Source: Rhynchopus sp. YZ270_cl-10 | Lineage: Eukaryota; Euglenozoa; Diplonemea; Diplonemida; Diplonemidae | DNA: 64,000 nt | Reading direction: 5' to 3' | NCBI GenBank assembly: GCA_964035575.1 | Contig: OZ037850.1 | Coordinates: forward strand, 496,001-560,000 | Shown here: piece after piece, positions 1-10,708 of the stretch | Layout of the letters: every line of letters begins with the position of its first letter | How positions within the stretch are numbered: the stretch's first letter is position 1 | Program-made: the position numbers and the translations under genes | Notes under the pieces: model-generated | The model's input: the letters and a program-made list of their open reading frames with translations, nothing else | What the model was told of the DNA's origin: nothing | The model's database searches: none

Positions 1-378
1 AAAGAAGGTGGATAAGAAAACAAAATGGTAATCGCACAACTCATCTTCATTAGTTTGCGCTTCGCCGCTTTGGGTTGTCGAATCAGAAGTAATTACGCTT
101 TAAGTGGTGGTTAGCGGATCACGTTTCAAAGAAGGCTTTGCAGCTGGCCTTTTGTCGTTTCAAGCATTCATAAGGGTGTCAGAGCTTGGGTGGGAATGTC
201 ATACTTGGAGTGTGGGTACATTCTCTGCTGCACAGCGCGCATCGCAAGAAGGTGGTTCAGCTTCTCCTTCGCGCAGTCCCAGAACTCAGGGGAGGATTGG
301 AAGCGTCGTACAAGCTGCCAGCTTCTGTTCGGGGGTTTGGTGTTATATGAGGGGGATGCCTGCATGAGAACAAGGGTG

Positions 379-418
379 GCTTTGAATTACAAAGCCCCGT
401 CGTGACGGTGTACACTCT
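379..418. repeat. Dispersed repeat family A, short copy
   Basis: Matches the left end of family A (a TACAAAGCCC block followed by TCGTGAC and GTGTAC). It lies just past the stop codon of the metacaspase-like gene. Fuller copies occur near 5.2, 9.0, 16.2 and 34.0 kb. Confidence 0.6.
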
Positions 419-420
419 AT

Positions 421-3400
421 CTAGTTATAAAAAAATCTCGTTTGTACACATTCCTTCAAAGAGCGAGTTAAATCACCTAGGCCTCGTGGTGAGTTAATAT
501 TGTTGCCGTTATTTATGTATGCATACCCGTCCATCAGAACCTGCACCTTGACCATCATAGTGTGTATCGCGGGCCATTGTGACACAAAGGCAGAAACGTA
601 GTCCTTGTTGAGGCGTGCTTGCTGTGAAGTGGGAAATGGAGTTGGAAAAAGAATCAATTGGGGGAGTACCAATGCATTGCTTTCTTAGAGTTCACTTCTG
701 CCAGAATAATAAGACACGTTGGTTCTCTTCACTAAAGAGCGGAAATACTCTTTTGTATCGACAATCACCTATGTGGTTCCTGCACTCAAATCCCACCCAA
801 AAAAGGCATCTGAGGGGGCAGGAGGCAACACGAAGACATAACATACCTTCCCAGAGATTGCAGAGCTGACTACCACGTAAGGTGCTTCGAACGCAGCCGA
901 TCCTGGCACCATTAGCGCGTGGCACACCATGTTCCGCCAGTACTCTTGGTCCTGTGAGAAAGATAAATGAGATGGAAGAGCAGAAAGCTAAGAGGATAGA
1001 TAGTTATTGTTTGGTTATGGACAACAGAAAGTCGCCAGTTTTTAACTGAGAGGGTTTTTAACATGAGAGTTGCTATGTTTGCAGGGAAGGAGGCGACTCT
1101 CCAAGAAGGATAGAAGATGCCAACGAGGCAGGTGGAGGGTACAAAACTGCCTTCTGGGGATATGCTTTTGAGGGAATTGGAGATGCACAAATAGAGAGAA
1201 AGGATATTTTTTTGTTGTTGTGGGACAAAAAGGCTTCAAGGAGAACTTTTGCAACCATAAAAACAACTCCGAAGAATTGACAAAAATTACGACAAACAAA
1301 CACACACCTGCGACTGATGCACTGGTGGCGGCGACGTTGGTCCGGGAATCTTCACGAACGGCGCCATCAAGGGCACCCTTATCTCTGGCGAGGACGACCC
1401 TCCTCCGATGAGCGCGTTTGTTGGCGACATTGAGTCCATATGCGCGCCACCCATGCCCATGCCCATGCCACTACCTATGCCCCCTTGGGGGGAAAGGCTG
1501 GAGAGGTGTGGCGGCTGTTGCGGTGAAGGCAGTTGGGTTGTGAGTGGTGGTGCGCTGGCAGAGAGTGCCACGGGGCGCATCTTGACAACAGAGCCCTTCA
1601 TGACGTAGTAGCTGCAGCCGACAATGGGGATGTAGCCGTTGTCGGTTGATTCACGCATGGAGACACTGACGTGCTGGAGCATCTCCTCGTAGGTCAGTGG
1701 GGCACGTTCTTGCAGGATGGGGATGTATGAGCGTGTCACCGTGCCTGCCAACTCCCCTTGACTCCGTCCGCCACCTTGCGTGCAAAGACCTGCACCAAGA
1801 ACAACAACCTGGGCATTAATGTGTGGTGGTGGTTTGTCGTTTTTGAGTGTCTCCACAACACCGTCGCTGCATGTCATACAGAACGGCAGGTCCAACCCCA
1901 TCACTGGAGGCACGCAGTCAAACAGAATTGTGAGCCGCACCCCCGCAGGCAGGCCTGCAATAAGGGTCCGGTGGAGTTCGCTTGCAGAGATCGGGAGGTT
2001 GTCGCTACTGAGCCAGGTGTTGTTGCGTGACTGCAGTGCCATGCTCAGCCACAGACTCTGCCCGGGGAGCGCGCCTTCCCCTAACCACTTAAACGCGGCA
2101 AGAATGTTTTGTTTAGTGGGAACATGGCATGTCGCGCCCGCAACAGGCACATCACTCAACACCTCAATCGACGCCATCTCCAGATGTGCCAGAAAGCTGT
2201 GCACCATCTCGACACTCCTTGCATTCCCGGGCAACTCCGTTCCGTGAGAAATCCCTACCACAACCCCTTTTGTCAAGGCCCCGGTTGTTGTGATGGGAGC
2301 TGCCGCCTCTACTGGGGGGCGGAAGGTGGGGGAGGTGGGTTCGTTGTTTTGGGGGTAGGTGCTGGTTGCTTTGAGGGGAACAGAGGTCTGGGGCTGCTGC
2401 TGGGGCGGCTGATACTGCTGCTGTTGGTACTGCTGTTGCTGTTGATACTGTTGTTGCTGTGGCTGCTGTTGTTGATGTGGTTGATGTGGCTGCTGTGCCT
2501 CCTCAAGCGGAACAGCGTGCGACGCAACCAAGACTGATTTCGCAAGCTCGGCATTCTGTGCCTGCAGCTTCTCCATATCCCGCCGCAACAACGTTACCGC
2601 ATCATCATTCTGACTCTGTTTCAACTGCGCAACTTCGTCCTTCAACGCGCCTATCATTGACGCCTGCTCTTTCAACTTCGAATTCTCCATTTCCGACGGT
2701 TTCGCCTTCAACTTTGCTACTGGAGAGGCAGGCCGCACTGCGACGGGCGCATTCCTCAAGGCTTCATGCTTTTTATGCAATGGAATAAACCCTCTATGCT
2801 TCCTAAGGTGCGCTTGCTGGACAAGCCTTTCAGCACCATGCTTCCAAGGAATGATCTGTACTCCTGCATTGTGCAGACAATGCGCCAGCTCTGTTCCAGT
2901 GGTGTGTGCAGGGATGTTATTGTGATGGTCGATAAGACTTAACAGAATGTCATGCTCCGGTGGAACGCATTTTAAGAGCACCACGTCTCCAGTATCATCA
3001 GGCATGATTAGAGCTGCGTTGATCTCATTGTAAAGCAGCCACCTCGTCGGATGCTGGCTGGGGTGAGAAAGATAAAGACATTTTGAGGTAAGAATCAAGA
3101 CTCGGTGCTTTTCGCCGCCGCATTGACGGTGCTTTGATACAATTCTGAGAAACAGCATGTTTGGACGTTGAAACTGCTCGAGAGCGGGGTGGACGCAGAT
3201 GGAGGCCACCTGGCCTTCTGATTTGCGTTGTTCAGCTTCGACCCAAATTTCACCTTCCAATCCATTCTGTGCAGGTGTTTGGTGCAAAACAACGGCCTCC
3301 CCTCGAGCATGCTCATGAACCCCATATATTGTACACCCACCGCGTAGTCCTAACATCCGTCGAAGTCGTTCTAACTGATCAGGGCTGCCCAGAGGAGCGT

Positions 3401-3482
3401 CTTCGTCGACCTCCCAGTTCACCCCATTCGATGCCTTTACGCGGCCAAGTGTTTCAACCGAACCAACTACCCGCAGCCACAT
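421..3482 (-). CDS. Metacaspase-like protein without catalytic His/Cys; PH-like N-terminus; 3 exons
   Basis: Proposed exons are 3482-1308, 951-847 and 621-421, all joined in phase 0 through introns with GT/AG ends, giving about 827 aa. Residues 105-205 look like a PH-type barrel, 262-315 a coiled coil, 328-366 a Gln-rich tract, and about 403-635 a caspase/metacaspase fold (VVVGISHGTE, then LTILFDC, then GLDLPF). In active metacaspases the fold carries a SGHG His and a DCCHSG Cys; here these segments read LSMALQS and FDCVPPVMG, so V524 and P525 occupy the Cys/His signature. Catalytic loss is directly visible. Trypanosomatids also have inactive metacaspase paralogues, so a scaffold or regulatory role is inferred. 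The two downstream exons encode 35 and 66 residues that I do not recognise. The start ATG follows a T-rich tract ending in AG near 3522. Confidence 0.8.
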
Positions 3483-4434
3483 CTCCCCCAGGGGGAACCG
3501 CTATTTAGGCGGGTTGAAACTTAAAAAACTACCCCAAAAAAAAAGGGAAAGTTTCTCTGAGAGAGGGGTTGGAGAAGGGAGGGAGGTGGAGGGTGGAAGG
3601 GGGAAAAAAAAAGAGAAGTTGAAAGTGCAAACGCTTCAACGGCGGACGGTTTTTCGCGGGTTATCGAAGAGAAGAAAAAAAAAACTGGGGTGCAGACTGG
3701 TTTGCAGTGGCGTGGCTTTGCTGTGTGGCGCTGCTTTCCCCGAAGGAGGTGGAGAAAAAGGTTGAAGCTGATTGTGGGGGGAAAAGGGGGTGGAGGAGGA
3801 TCTTTCTGATGTTGTGCACAATAAAAGCGCAGAAAACTGTAGCTTTTTCAGAGAGAAAAAAAAAAGAAAAAAAAAAGAGAAAGCAGGTTGGTAATATGAG
3901 CCAAGCCTCGTGTGCTTAGGCATCTGTTAAAAAAGTCTGTCGTAGCGTATCAAAGAAAAATCGGTACATTGACAAATTGCGCAATCATGTCAAAAAAAAA
4001 AAAAAATTGTATTGGGTGTCTTTCCCCCCCTAATTTTTGAAGCACGGCAGTCGCTGCCAATTCAATTTAGTGAAATTTTCAAAAAGAAAAAAAAAAAAGT
4101 CAAACAACAGTAACCACCAACTGATCTCATAAAAAGACAATAAGTGTGTTTCTTCTTCTTCCGTTGAACGCAACCAAATAGGTGTCAAATTCTGTTTGGC
4201 GCAAGGGGATTGAATGGAAAATATTGTCCGAGATCAAACGTTGGCTTCTTTTATGTTGATTTCTAATCAAATACATAAGGGAAAATAATGCAAAATAAAA
4301 AAAACCAGAACCTTTTCTTTTTGTGTCATCTCCCATCCGGAAGAACGCAAACCCTTTCTTGTTCTGGCCCACCATCCCACCCCCACCGCCCCCCCACCCC
4401 TCCCTCTACTCCACTCCTGCGACAACCACTACAT
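3483..4434. other. Intergenic, purine-rich; holds B, C1 and E repeat copies
   Basis: No gene is supported. It contains a family B copy (3613-3670), a C1-type hairpin (about 3892-3925) and a segment at 4116-4275 that resembles 8132-8277. Long A-runs dominate the rest. Confidence 0.6.
3613..3670. repeat. Dispersed repeat family B, truncated copy
   Basis: Shares GAAGTTGAAAGTGCAAACGC and a GCGGGTTATCGAA block with the full copies at 42.4 and 55.6 kb. It has an internal deletion relative to them. Confidence 0.6.
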
Positions 4435-5094
4435 TCAGAGGTCACCTTCGGGTGTTGCTTTTGTTTCTTTTGCTTCTCCTTCTGCTTCAGGAGTCTTGAT
4501 AGGCATCACGTCGTCTGAAACAACTTTACGGAGCGTCTTGGTCGCAACTTTGAACTCAAAGCTAATCCTGCCGATGACGTCTCCTGAGTTGGCCCTGAAG
4601 GTCACTTTTGCATGCCAATAACCCTTTTGTGGCTCAGGGATTTGACGCTCGGTTGCGCCACGGAAGGGTGCGACTGCGCAGTCTGTACTGTGCACAAACT
4701 CTTTGCAGAAGGAGATGCCCTTTTCCTTGCGCGAGCCTACACCCTGGTAGGTCTTCTTGAAGCCGGAGTCTTCGTGTTCGAGGAGGAGCTCGTAGCCGCC
4801 GTCAAAGGCGTCGGTGATGATGTTGCCCTGCAGGGAGACGTTGACAAACATCGCACCCTTGTCCACAATGAGCGCCAGCGACGCCTCCTGCACGTCCAGC
4901 TCGCGGAAATGGCATTTGTTCGCCTGCGCCTCCTTGCCAAACTCAATGTCCTCAACGGGCTTCTGGCATTTATACTTCGTAAACGTCTTTTCAACAGAGC
5001 GGATGCTCCCGACACCACTGCTTGCAGGGATGGACACCTCCATGCTGCTGGCCATGGCAAGCGCACAGCATAAGAAAAATGTTTTGGTGTGCAT
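4435..5094 (-). CDS. Secreted beta-rich protein, possibly ML (lipid-recognition) domain
   Basis: 219 aa. Residues 1-16 (MHTKTFFLCCALAMAS) form a clear signal peptide, so the product enters the secretory pathway. The body is rich in alternating hydrophobic strands and has four spaced cysteines (YKC, NKC, SFC, TDC). The C-terminal block with KGYWHAKVTF and GRISFEFKV resembles the last strands of ML/MD-2-like lipid-transfer proteins, in which cysteine pairs brace a lipid-holding beta sandwich. That family link is inference from pattern only; another secreted beta sandwich is equally possible. A short acidic/Lys tail follows. The ATG is preceded by AG at 5111-5110, a likely trans-splice acceptor, and a long T-run lies further upstream. 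Confidence 0.7.
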   Translation of the reverse strand: MHTKTFFLCCALAMASSMEVSIPASSGVGSIRSVEKTFTKYKCQKPVEDIEFGKEAQANKCHFRELDVQEASLALIVDKGAMFVNVSLQGNIITDAFDGGYELLLEHEDSGFKKTYQGVGSRKEKGISFCKEFVHSTDCAVAPFRGATERQIPEPQKGYWHAKVTFRANSGDVIGRISFEFKVATKTLRKVVSDDVMPIKTPEAEGEAKETKATPEGDL

Positions 5095-5224
5095 TTGTTA
5101 TTGTGTAGGCTGATTCGATGGAGGTTGGTGTGGCTGACCCCAAAATAGCACTTTATCGCACTTTATAGCACCCCTTTCAGCCACCAGAGGTTGCAAAAAA
5201 AAAAAAAAAAAAAAAACACAAATT

Positions 5225-5341
5225 TTACTTGAAACACAAAGCCCTCGCCTGACAGTGTACCTTAGTACATGACTGGTGCCACCTGGGTGGACCCCCAACC
5301 ATGCAGTCCCTACATCCATTTCGTGGTTTACATCTGATACG
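5225..5341. repeat. Dispersed repeat family A, near full length
   Basis: About 117 bp, running from ACTTGAAACACAAAGCCCTC to the terminal TACATCTGATAC. Contains the CATGCAGTCC and CATTTCGTGG blocks shared with the copies at 9.0 and 16.2 kb. Confidence 0.8.
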
Positions 5342-6144
5342 TCTTACCCCCACTTCCACTCATCGGTCAGATGATGTAGATTCACTAAATCTGCGTGATG
5401 TAGGGTCTCCTCTGCACGTTTTGTAATGTGGGAGAGGCTTTTATGGAGTACAATCCTTGAGTCGCTAATCCGGGCGGGGCGGGGGGAAAATCACCCAAGG
5501 GGCGTGAGGGAAGACCCCGTGATGAGGAAGAAGTGCTCAGAAATTAAACCACATAAAGTTGTCAGCATCGGAGGACAGTATGAAATGGATGATCATCACA
5601 GCACTTGCAGAGGTTGTTTAAGAACTCTTTTTTGCAAAGGAGGGTTTGGGGGAAACAACTAAGATGGCGGAGTCATTAATTTTAAAGGCAAGCAGCTAAA
5701 AACAAGAAAAATCCGTCTGTAACGGGGAAAGTAAACGTTGTATGTTTTGTGCAAACGCTCGATGGACGCAGGCACACAAGAACAGAACTCACATCTAGAG
5801 GGAAACAGATCCAGATGTGCAGCAGAGGTCAAAAGAAGAAGGGTTTGGTTTCCCGAGAATATACTCAGTGCTTTATTTTGTGGTATTGACCAAAAAAAAA
5901 AGTCACGTTCGAAAAAAGACGGGTTACGAAAAACAAGCAGGCTCTGCGTACCACGTTGCCGCACTTTGAAGGTTAGAACATTAAGATGTGGCAACATAAA
6001 ATAAACGAATCTGGTTTTTGCGTAACCCTCCATTCTTCCTATGATGCTGCGTAACTCTCCACTCACATCGGACACATGGATGACCCTACGCCTTTCATAA
6101 GCCAAGATTACAGGACCAAATTCAGGCAAACATTCTTCACTACC
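5342..6144. other. Intergenic between WD40 gene end and ML-like gene start
   Basis: No gene is supported. Open frames here lack coding character and start contexts. A GGACGCAGGCAC fragment near 5763-5774 belongs to repeat family B. Confidence 0.5.
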
Positions 6145-7245
6145 TTAACCTAGATACACCACGTTTACGCCGTGCTGGTTTGGGAGAAAGAGAAAATCGC
6201 CGCATTTAGTGATCGCTACACCGTGCTCAGTGGTGTGCCCGCCGACTTCGTGTCTCGAGACATATTCTAGGGTGGGTTCATACGACCAGACTGTGATGGT
6301 GTGTCCGTTGGAGACAACGACATTGCGTGAGTGTGAGCAGAGCACGACATCGTAGGAGCGGACGTCTCGGATGGTGTGGATGCACTTCTTGCGGTCGATG
6401 TCCCAGATGCGGACGTCGGCGTCGACCGAGCAGGAGGCAATGAGCTTGCGATCGGGAGAGATGTCGGCGTAGGTGACTGGGAGGGTGTGACCGGACATCG
6501 TGGCGTGACGTACACCGAGGATGTAGTCGTACAGAACAATGTCGTTTTGGATGCAGCACACTGCATAGCGTTCCGTGACAGCCAGGTTAAAGAGCTCCAG
6601 GTCGTGGTCCGCCCACGCACTGTCCTCCACCACCCGAACCACTTCCCCTGTATCCGCGCAGTAAACAAGAAGTTTGCTCTTGCAGAACGTTATATGGTAC
6701 GTTCCACAAGGTGACCAAGCCGTGCAGGACCCCTGAAGTGATTGTTTAACAACCCCTGTCACAACATCAACAACATCCACCGTGGTGCCATCCCGTATTT
6801 TCTCAAAGCTGACCCACCTGCTGCACATAGAAAACGCTGGGGTAAGGTGGTCTGTTGTTTGCTCTGCGGTCCACAGCTTTTCTGCGGTTGCTGTTCGAAA
6901 CAGCGTGACGCAGTTTGGGACGTGAGTGACAGCAAGGTAGCCATCGCATGGTGACAGTGCCAATGCGTAGATGCCGTGCTCAAGGGGCATGACACCTTCT
7001 TTGATAGAGGCGCGGGTGTACACTAGGTTGACGGTGTCCCCAGCCTCAAGTGCTGTGTTGCTTACCTTGTCGTCGTCGTCACCCAACGGCAGATCTGATC
7101 CATCGAACCTAAGACATATCCCCCTCACTTCAGTAAGCGAAAGCGCATCAAGAATGCTCTTCTTTAGCCGCAGCACGGTATCATCACCTCCCACAGTTAC
7201 AATGCATGTCTCACCACTGGGTATGTGGTGTGCAGTTACGTCCAT
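6145..7245 (-). CDS. Ubiquitin-like plus WD40-repeat protein
   Basis: 366 aa. Residues 1-77 look like a ubiquitin-type fold (MDVTAHHIPSGETCIVTV, then GDTVNLVY at its end). From about residue 90 on there are WD40-like blades, the clearest being the one with GHTLPVTYADISPD and ADVRIWDIDRKKC. The protein probably forms a propeller that docks partners while the N-terminal domain gives a ubiquitin-like surface; the partner is unknown. It appears complete in one exon. The start is well defined: a TTTCTTTCTAG tract ends at 7250, only 4 nt before the ATG, a textbook trans-splice acceptor. No catalytic residues are expected in this class. Confidence 0.85.
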   Translation of the reverse strand: MDVTAHHIPSGETCIVTVGGDDTVLRLKKSILDALSLTEVRGICLRFDGSDLPLGDDDDKVSNTALEAGDTVNLVYTRASIKEGVMPLEHGIYALALSPCDGYLAVTHVPNCVTLFRTATAEKLWTAEQTTDHLTPAFSMCSRWVSFEKIRDGTTVDVVDVVTGVVKQSLQGSCTAWSPCGTYHITFCKSKLLVYCADTGEVVRVVEDSAWADHDLELFNLAVTERYAVCCIQNDIVLYDYILGVRHATMSGHTLPVTYADISPDRKLIASCSVDADVRIWDIDRKKCIHTIRDVRSYDVVLCSHSRNVVVSNGHTITVWSYEPTLEYVSRHEVGGHTTEHGVAITKCGDFLFLPNQHGVNVVYLG

Positions 7246-7438
7246 GCTTCTAGAAAGAAAAGGTAAGAACTCTGAAGTGGAGGATTGAGGTGGAGGTGAA
7301 AGCTAAAAAAAAAAAAAAAATTGTTTTGAGAGGAGATATCGGTGCTTTGTTTTGCTTGAAACTTAAGAAATCTTATCCAGAAGGGAGAGGGAAAATGTTT
7401 TTTTGAGAGACGACGTAGAACTATCAGGCCCATACTCT

Positions 7439-7607
7439 CTAAAAAGTGGGTTTTTTGACAATTTTGCGTACAAATGCAACGTTTTCTCGTTGACACAGGG
7501 GGGTGGAAACAGAGGCACTAGCAAAGGTACTCTGTGTAAACAGAACACCCTTGGCACAAATAGATAGCTCCTTACCTGCTTGACTGCCGTTTCCCTCAGA
7601 TGCGTTC
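7439..7607 (-). CDS. Candidate 3' exons of the ERLY-motif gene
   Basis: Two exon-like pieces with good splice borders: 7607-7576 (after TATGTGCAG, before GTAAG) and 7531-7439 (after TTTACACAG, ending in TAG). The second reads STFASASVSTPLCQRENVA and ends RKIVKKPTF. They join in phase 0 through a 44-nt gap. The first needs one leading base, whereas the exon ending at 8743 closes in phase 0, so a further exon between 7.6 and 8.7 kb would be required, or these are chance signals. Ending at 7439 would leave about 190 nt before the acceptor of the next gene. Confidence 0.35.
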
Positions 7608-7689
7608 CTGCACATAGAACTAAAGCCATATAGAACGAAAGATGGATGGCGCCTTATTGGACACACCATGCATCTGTCAAAAAAAAAAG

Positions 7690-7733
7690 TTGGCTTCAAA
7701 TACAACAGCCCTCTCGTGACAGTGTACCTTGGA
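7690..7733. repeat. Dispersed repeat family A, left-end fragment
   Basis: Carries the CCCTCTCGTGACAGTGTACC core of family A, preceded by an A-run. Confidence 0.65.
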
Positions 7734-8742
7734 AAAAGCAAAATAGACTGCAAAATAACATATTTTTGTTGTGTCGACAATCACCTGCTAGTGCAGGATC
7801 TGTACTCGGTGTTGCCCGAAGGCTATTGTACTAAACAGAATTTTTTTTAAAAAATAGGATTCCATCGAGAATAGGGATTAGGGATTAGGGAGGCCCGATT
7901 CTTAGCAGACTGTCTTTTGAGGGTAAAATGACCTCAGATTCTGTCAAAATATGTTTTGCTCGGGAGAGTCAAAACAAAAAAGTGACGTCGCTCCAGGGTA
8001 AACCCCCCACGGAGTGTTGTACTAAGGAATTGCTTACAGGAAAAACTGGAAAGAGGGATTGCTAAGTGGCGGGGCATCAGAGAAATAGGGTTGTATCAAA
8101 AATAGAAATAGAAAAACCAAACAGGAACACCAACTGATCTCTTTAAAAGACAATGGGTGATTCTTTTCGCTGAAATATAGATGGCAAAGTGTTTTTTCCA
8201 GGGGGAAAAATGCTTCTGAGATTTGTCTTGAGATCAATTGTTTGGCTTGCTTTCTATTGTTGGCTTCTAATTGTTCGGGGGGAAAAAATAACGTTTTCTC
8301 GCCAGCTTCTAAAAGGTGGTGAAAGGGGATGAAAACACCGATGTGCCTTGTTTTTTGAAAAAGCGTTGTAGTCTTGGTGTAGACACCCGAGGATGTGTTA
8401 CACTGTGCAAAACGCTTTTGCGTCACCGCAGACGAACGCGATGATCTCTCTTCTGTGTCAGATGACAATCATCTCAAGACACATTACTTTGGTGCCGTTA
8501 GCCGTACAATTGTCTCTTCCTGATTTAAAGTGTTGGGTGTGGGTGTGGTATGTCAATTTTAACAAATATATGGGGCAAAAATACTCAAAAAAACATAGCA
8601 TTTGATGAGCGAGGATACTTCTGTCAGTAAGATGTGATTTGAAAAAGAGCTGGGTCTCCTAAGCGCTATGCGACCAACTGCGTTGCGCAAAACCTCCTGA
8701 CCTCCTCTAAAATAATTTCGTTAAGCTGAAGTGGCAACATAC
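7734..8742. other. Intron or intergenic DNA with repeat fragments
   Basis: No exon is firmly supported. An ATTAGGG triplet array lies at about 7872-7892. A segment at 8132-8277 resembles 4116-4275. A GTGTAGACACCCGAGGATG motif near 8370 recurs at about 47.9 kb. Confidence 0.4.
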
Positions 8743-9658
8743 CTGTTCGCCTTTCGTGAGTCTGAGGGGGTGGTTGTCATGGTCAAACACATATTTCTGC
8801 ACAAGCTTTTCTGTGTTCTCCTTTTTGACGTCCTGTAAAACGGAAAAGAAGAATGATAAGATACTTTAGCCACATGGGGGGTTAGTCGCTTTGTAGAAAA
8901 GCTCCAAAGTCGGCTACATTATTCTAACAATTGTATGAGCAAAAGTTGAAAGTGCAACCATGTCAGGAGACACGCACCTTTCTCTAAATTTTTCTCAGAA
9001 AACAAAGTTGACTTGAAATACAAAACCCTCTCGTGAGTCAGTGTACCTTAGTACATGACCATAACCGGCTGTACCGGGGGTGGACACCAAAACCATACAG
9101 TCCTACATCCATTTCGTGGTTTACATCTGATAAACAAAGGTGTCGCAGAAAACGTCCCTTTGGGATACACAAAAGTGAACACACCTTCCGTGACGTGTAA
9201 AACCTTTCGGTGAATGCTTTCATTTTGTCCTTGGATATGATGCAGGGTGGTGGGCGTTGGTTGTATTTTTCGTGCAGTTTTCGTGACAACTCTTTGACGT
9301 GCTGCTGGCCAACCTTGTGCAAACGGTCGACGGACTCTGCGAGTTGTTGTGGGTCGATGACTGGGTCTCGTGCTGTCTTTGAAGCTAGGTTCTTGAGGAG
9401 GGTGCATTCGCGTTCATCTCGTCTTCTGATTTCAACGTCATAGAGTCGTTCTGTGGAGCTCTGCATCTTAGACTGATCCAACACAACACGTGGCGTCAAT
9501 GGTGCAAGTGACATACGCTTTTCCTTTTTAAATGTAAGCCGCTTCATGCACATCTCCTCCTCATTCTTTGTCAATCGTTTTCGTTTTTGCGGCGACATCG
9601 ACGGAAGCCCTGTCGGTGGTGTCGGGAAGCTTGTATAACACTGCCCATTGTACATCAT
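8743..9658 (-). CDS. ERLY-motif protein, exons 1 and 2
   Basis: Exon 1 is 9658-9185 (158 codons, starting MMYNGQCYTS) and exon 2 is 8832-8743 (30 codons, DVKKENTEKLVQKYV...), joined in phase 0 through an intron with GT/AG ends. I prefer the ATG at 9658 because an AG at 9678-9677 follows CTTCAAACAC and gives a good trans-splice acceptor; the longer open frame to 9814 runs through non-coding-like DNA. The protein is charged and helical, with a loosely repeated motif: TERLYD, VDRLHK, TERFYT, EKLVQKYV. Similar short RLY repeats occur in conserved flagellate proteins of unknown function, so a cytoskeletal or flagellar role is a guess. The 3' end is unresolved (see 7439-7607). Confidence 0.65.
9008..9132. 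repeat. Dispersed repeat family A, full length, inside an intron
   Basis: About 125 bp with all family blocks, from GTTGACTTGAAATACAAA to TTACATCTGATA. It lies wholly within the intron 8833-9184 of the ERLY-motif gene. Confidence 0.8.
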
Positions 9659-10708
9659 CTTCACACCTTCAACACACTGTGTTTGAAGTACGGCGAAGCA
9701 AAACTGTATGGGGAGAAATGCTGGGTGTGGGGTAGCGTGATGTGGGTGGGCTAAGGCAAAGTGGCTTGAATGGTTCTTTTTAGGTAGGGGTGCAGTGCCA
9801 TGAAGGGTTTTCATGAATAGTCAGGCCCTCTGGTCAGCTCAAGGAGAGCTGCCTAGAGGTTGTGGGATACCGTGAGTATCCACGGTATTGCTGCTTTGAG
9901 CAATATAGATGCGGGGGAAACGTGTGCACTGTGCACTTTGAAATATTGGTTGAGACCCGGTGGTGTTACAAAAAGACCGCAATGTCCAAGGTTTGCTTGA
10001 TTGGGTCGCCTTTCTCAATGCATTTATTGGGGAAAGCAACACGGGGGCAAACAGAACAAAACACAGACAGAACACCTCACGCCACCAGCTGATATGCTTT
10101 ATTTGCGAAAACAGAGATACTCTAATGGGTCCCTTTCCTTATCGGAGAGGGCACCACCGACCCTGGATTCTTATAACTGCAACGCTGGGGCGATTCCGGA
10201 CGGTGCCAGCGCACCTGACATAAGAGAAAAAAAAAATACCCAAAAAAATGCAGAATAGCTCATCAATTCAAGACAGTTTGTCACAGAATTAATGAAAAGC
10301 CATTCTGCGCACCGCGGGTAAAAACGAAAGGGCGGGGGATACGGAGTGCTGTGTGTCATCAACGTATGGAAAAAATACCTTGGGCCTACTAGCACACAAC
10401 AGTTGGGATAAAACAGAATATAAAAAAAAACTTGTGATTTATGCACTGTGTCTCACTCACAGGAAAGACGTGCACTGGGCAGCGCCAAAAGCACATTAGT
10501 GTGGCAACATGCCCCATCACAACGAGGTGGTACAAATTGGGGAAAATCAAAGACGCTGTGCGTGTCGTAGCGATGGGTGAGGAATATCTCTTGTGGAAAG
10601 AAGTTAACCGTTGCAGTCAGCAGACCTGCATACTGGGAAATGAAAAGGGCAGAAGTGGAATGGTCAAAACACGCACAACAGAAAAGCGGAATATGTTCTG
10701 TTGGCAAA
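9659..10708. other. Intergenic between AOX end and ERLY-motif gene
   Basis: No gene is supported. The sequence is mixed in composition, and no dispersed-element copy was certain here. Confidence 0.5.
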
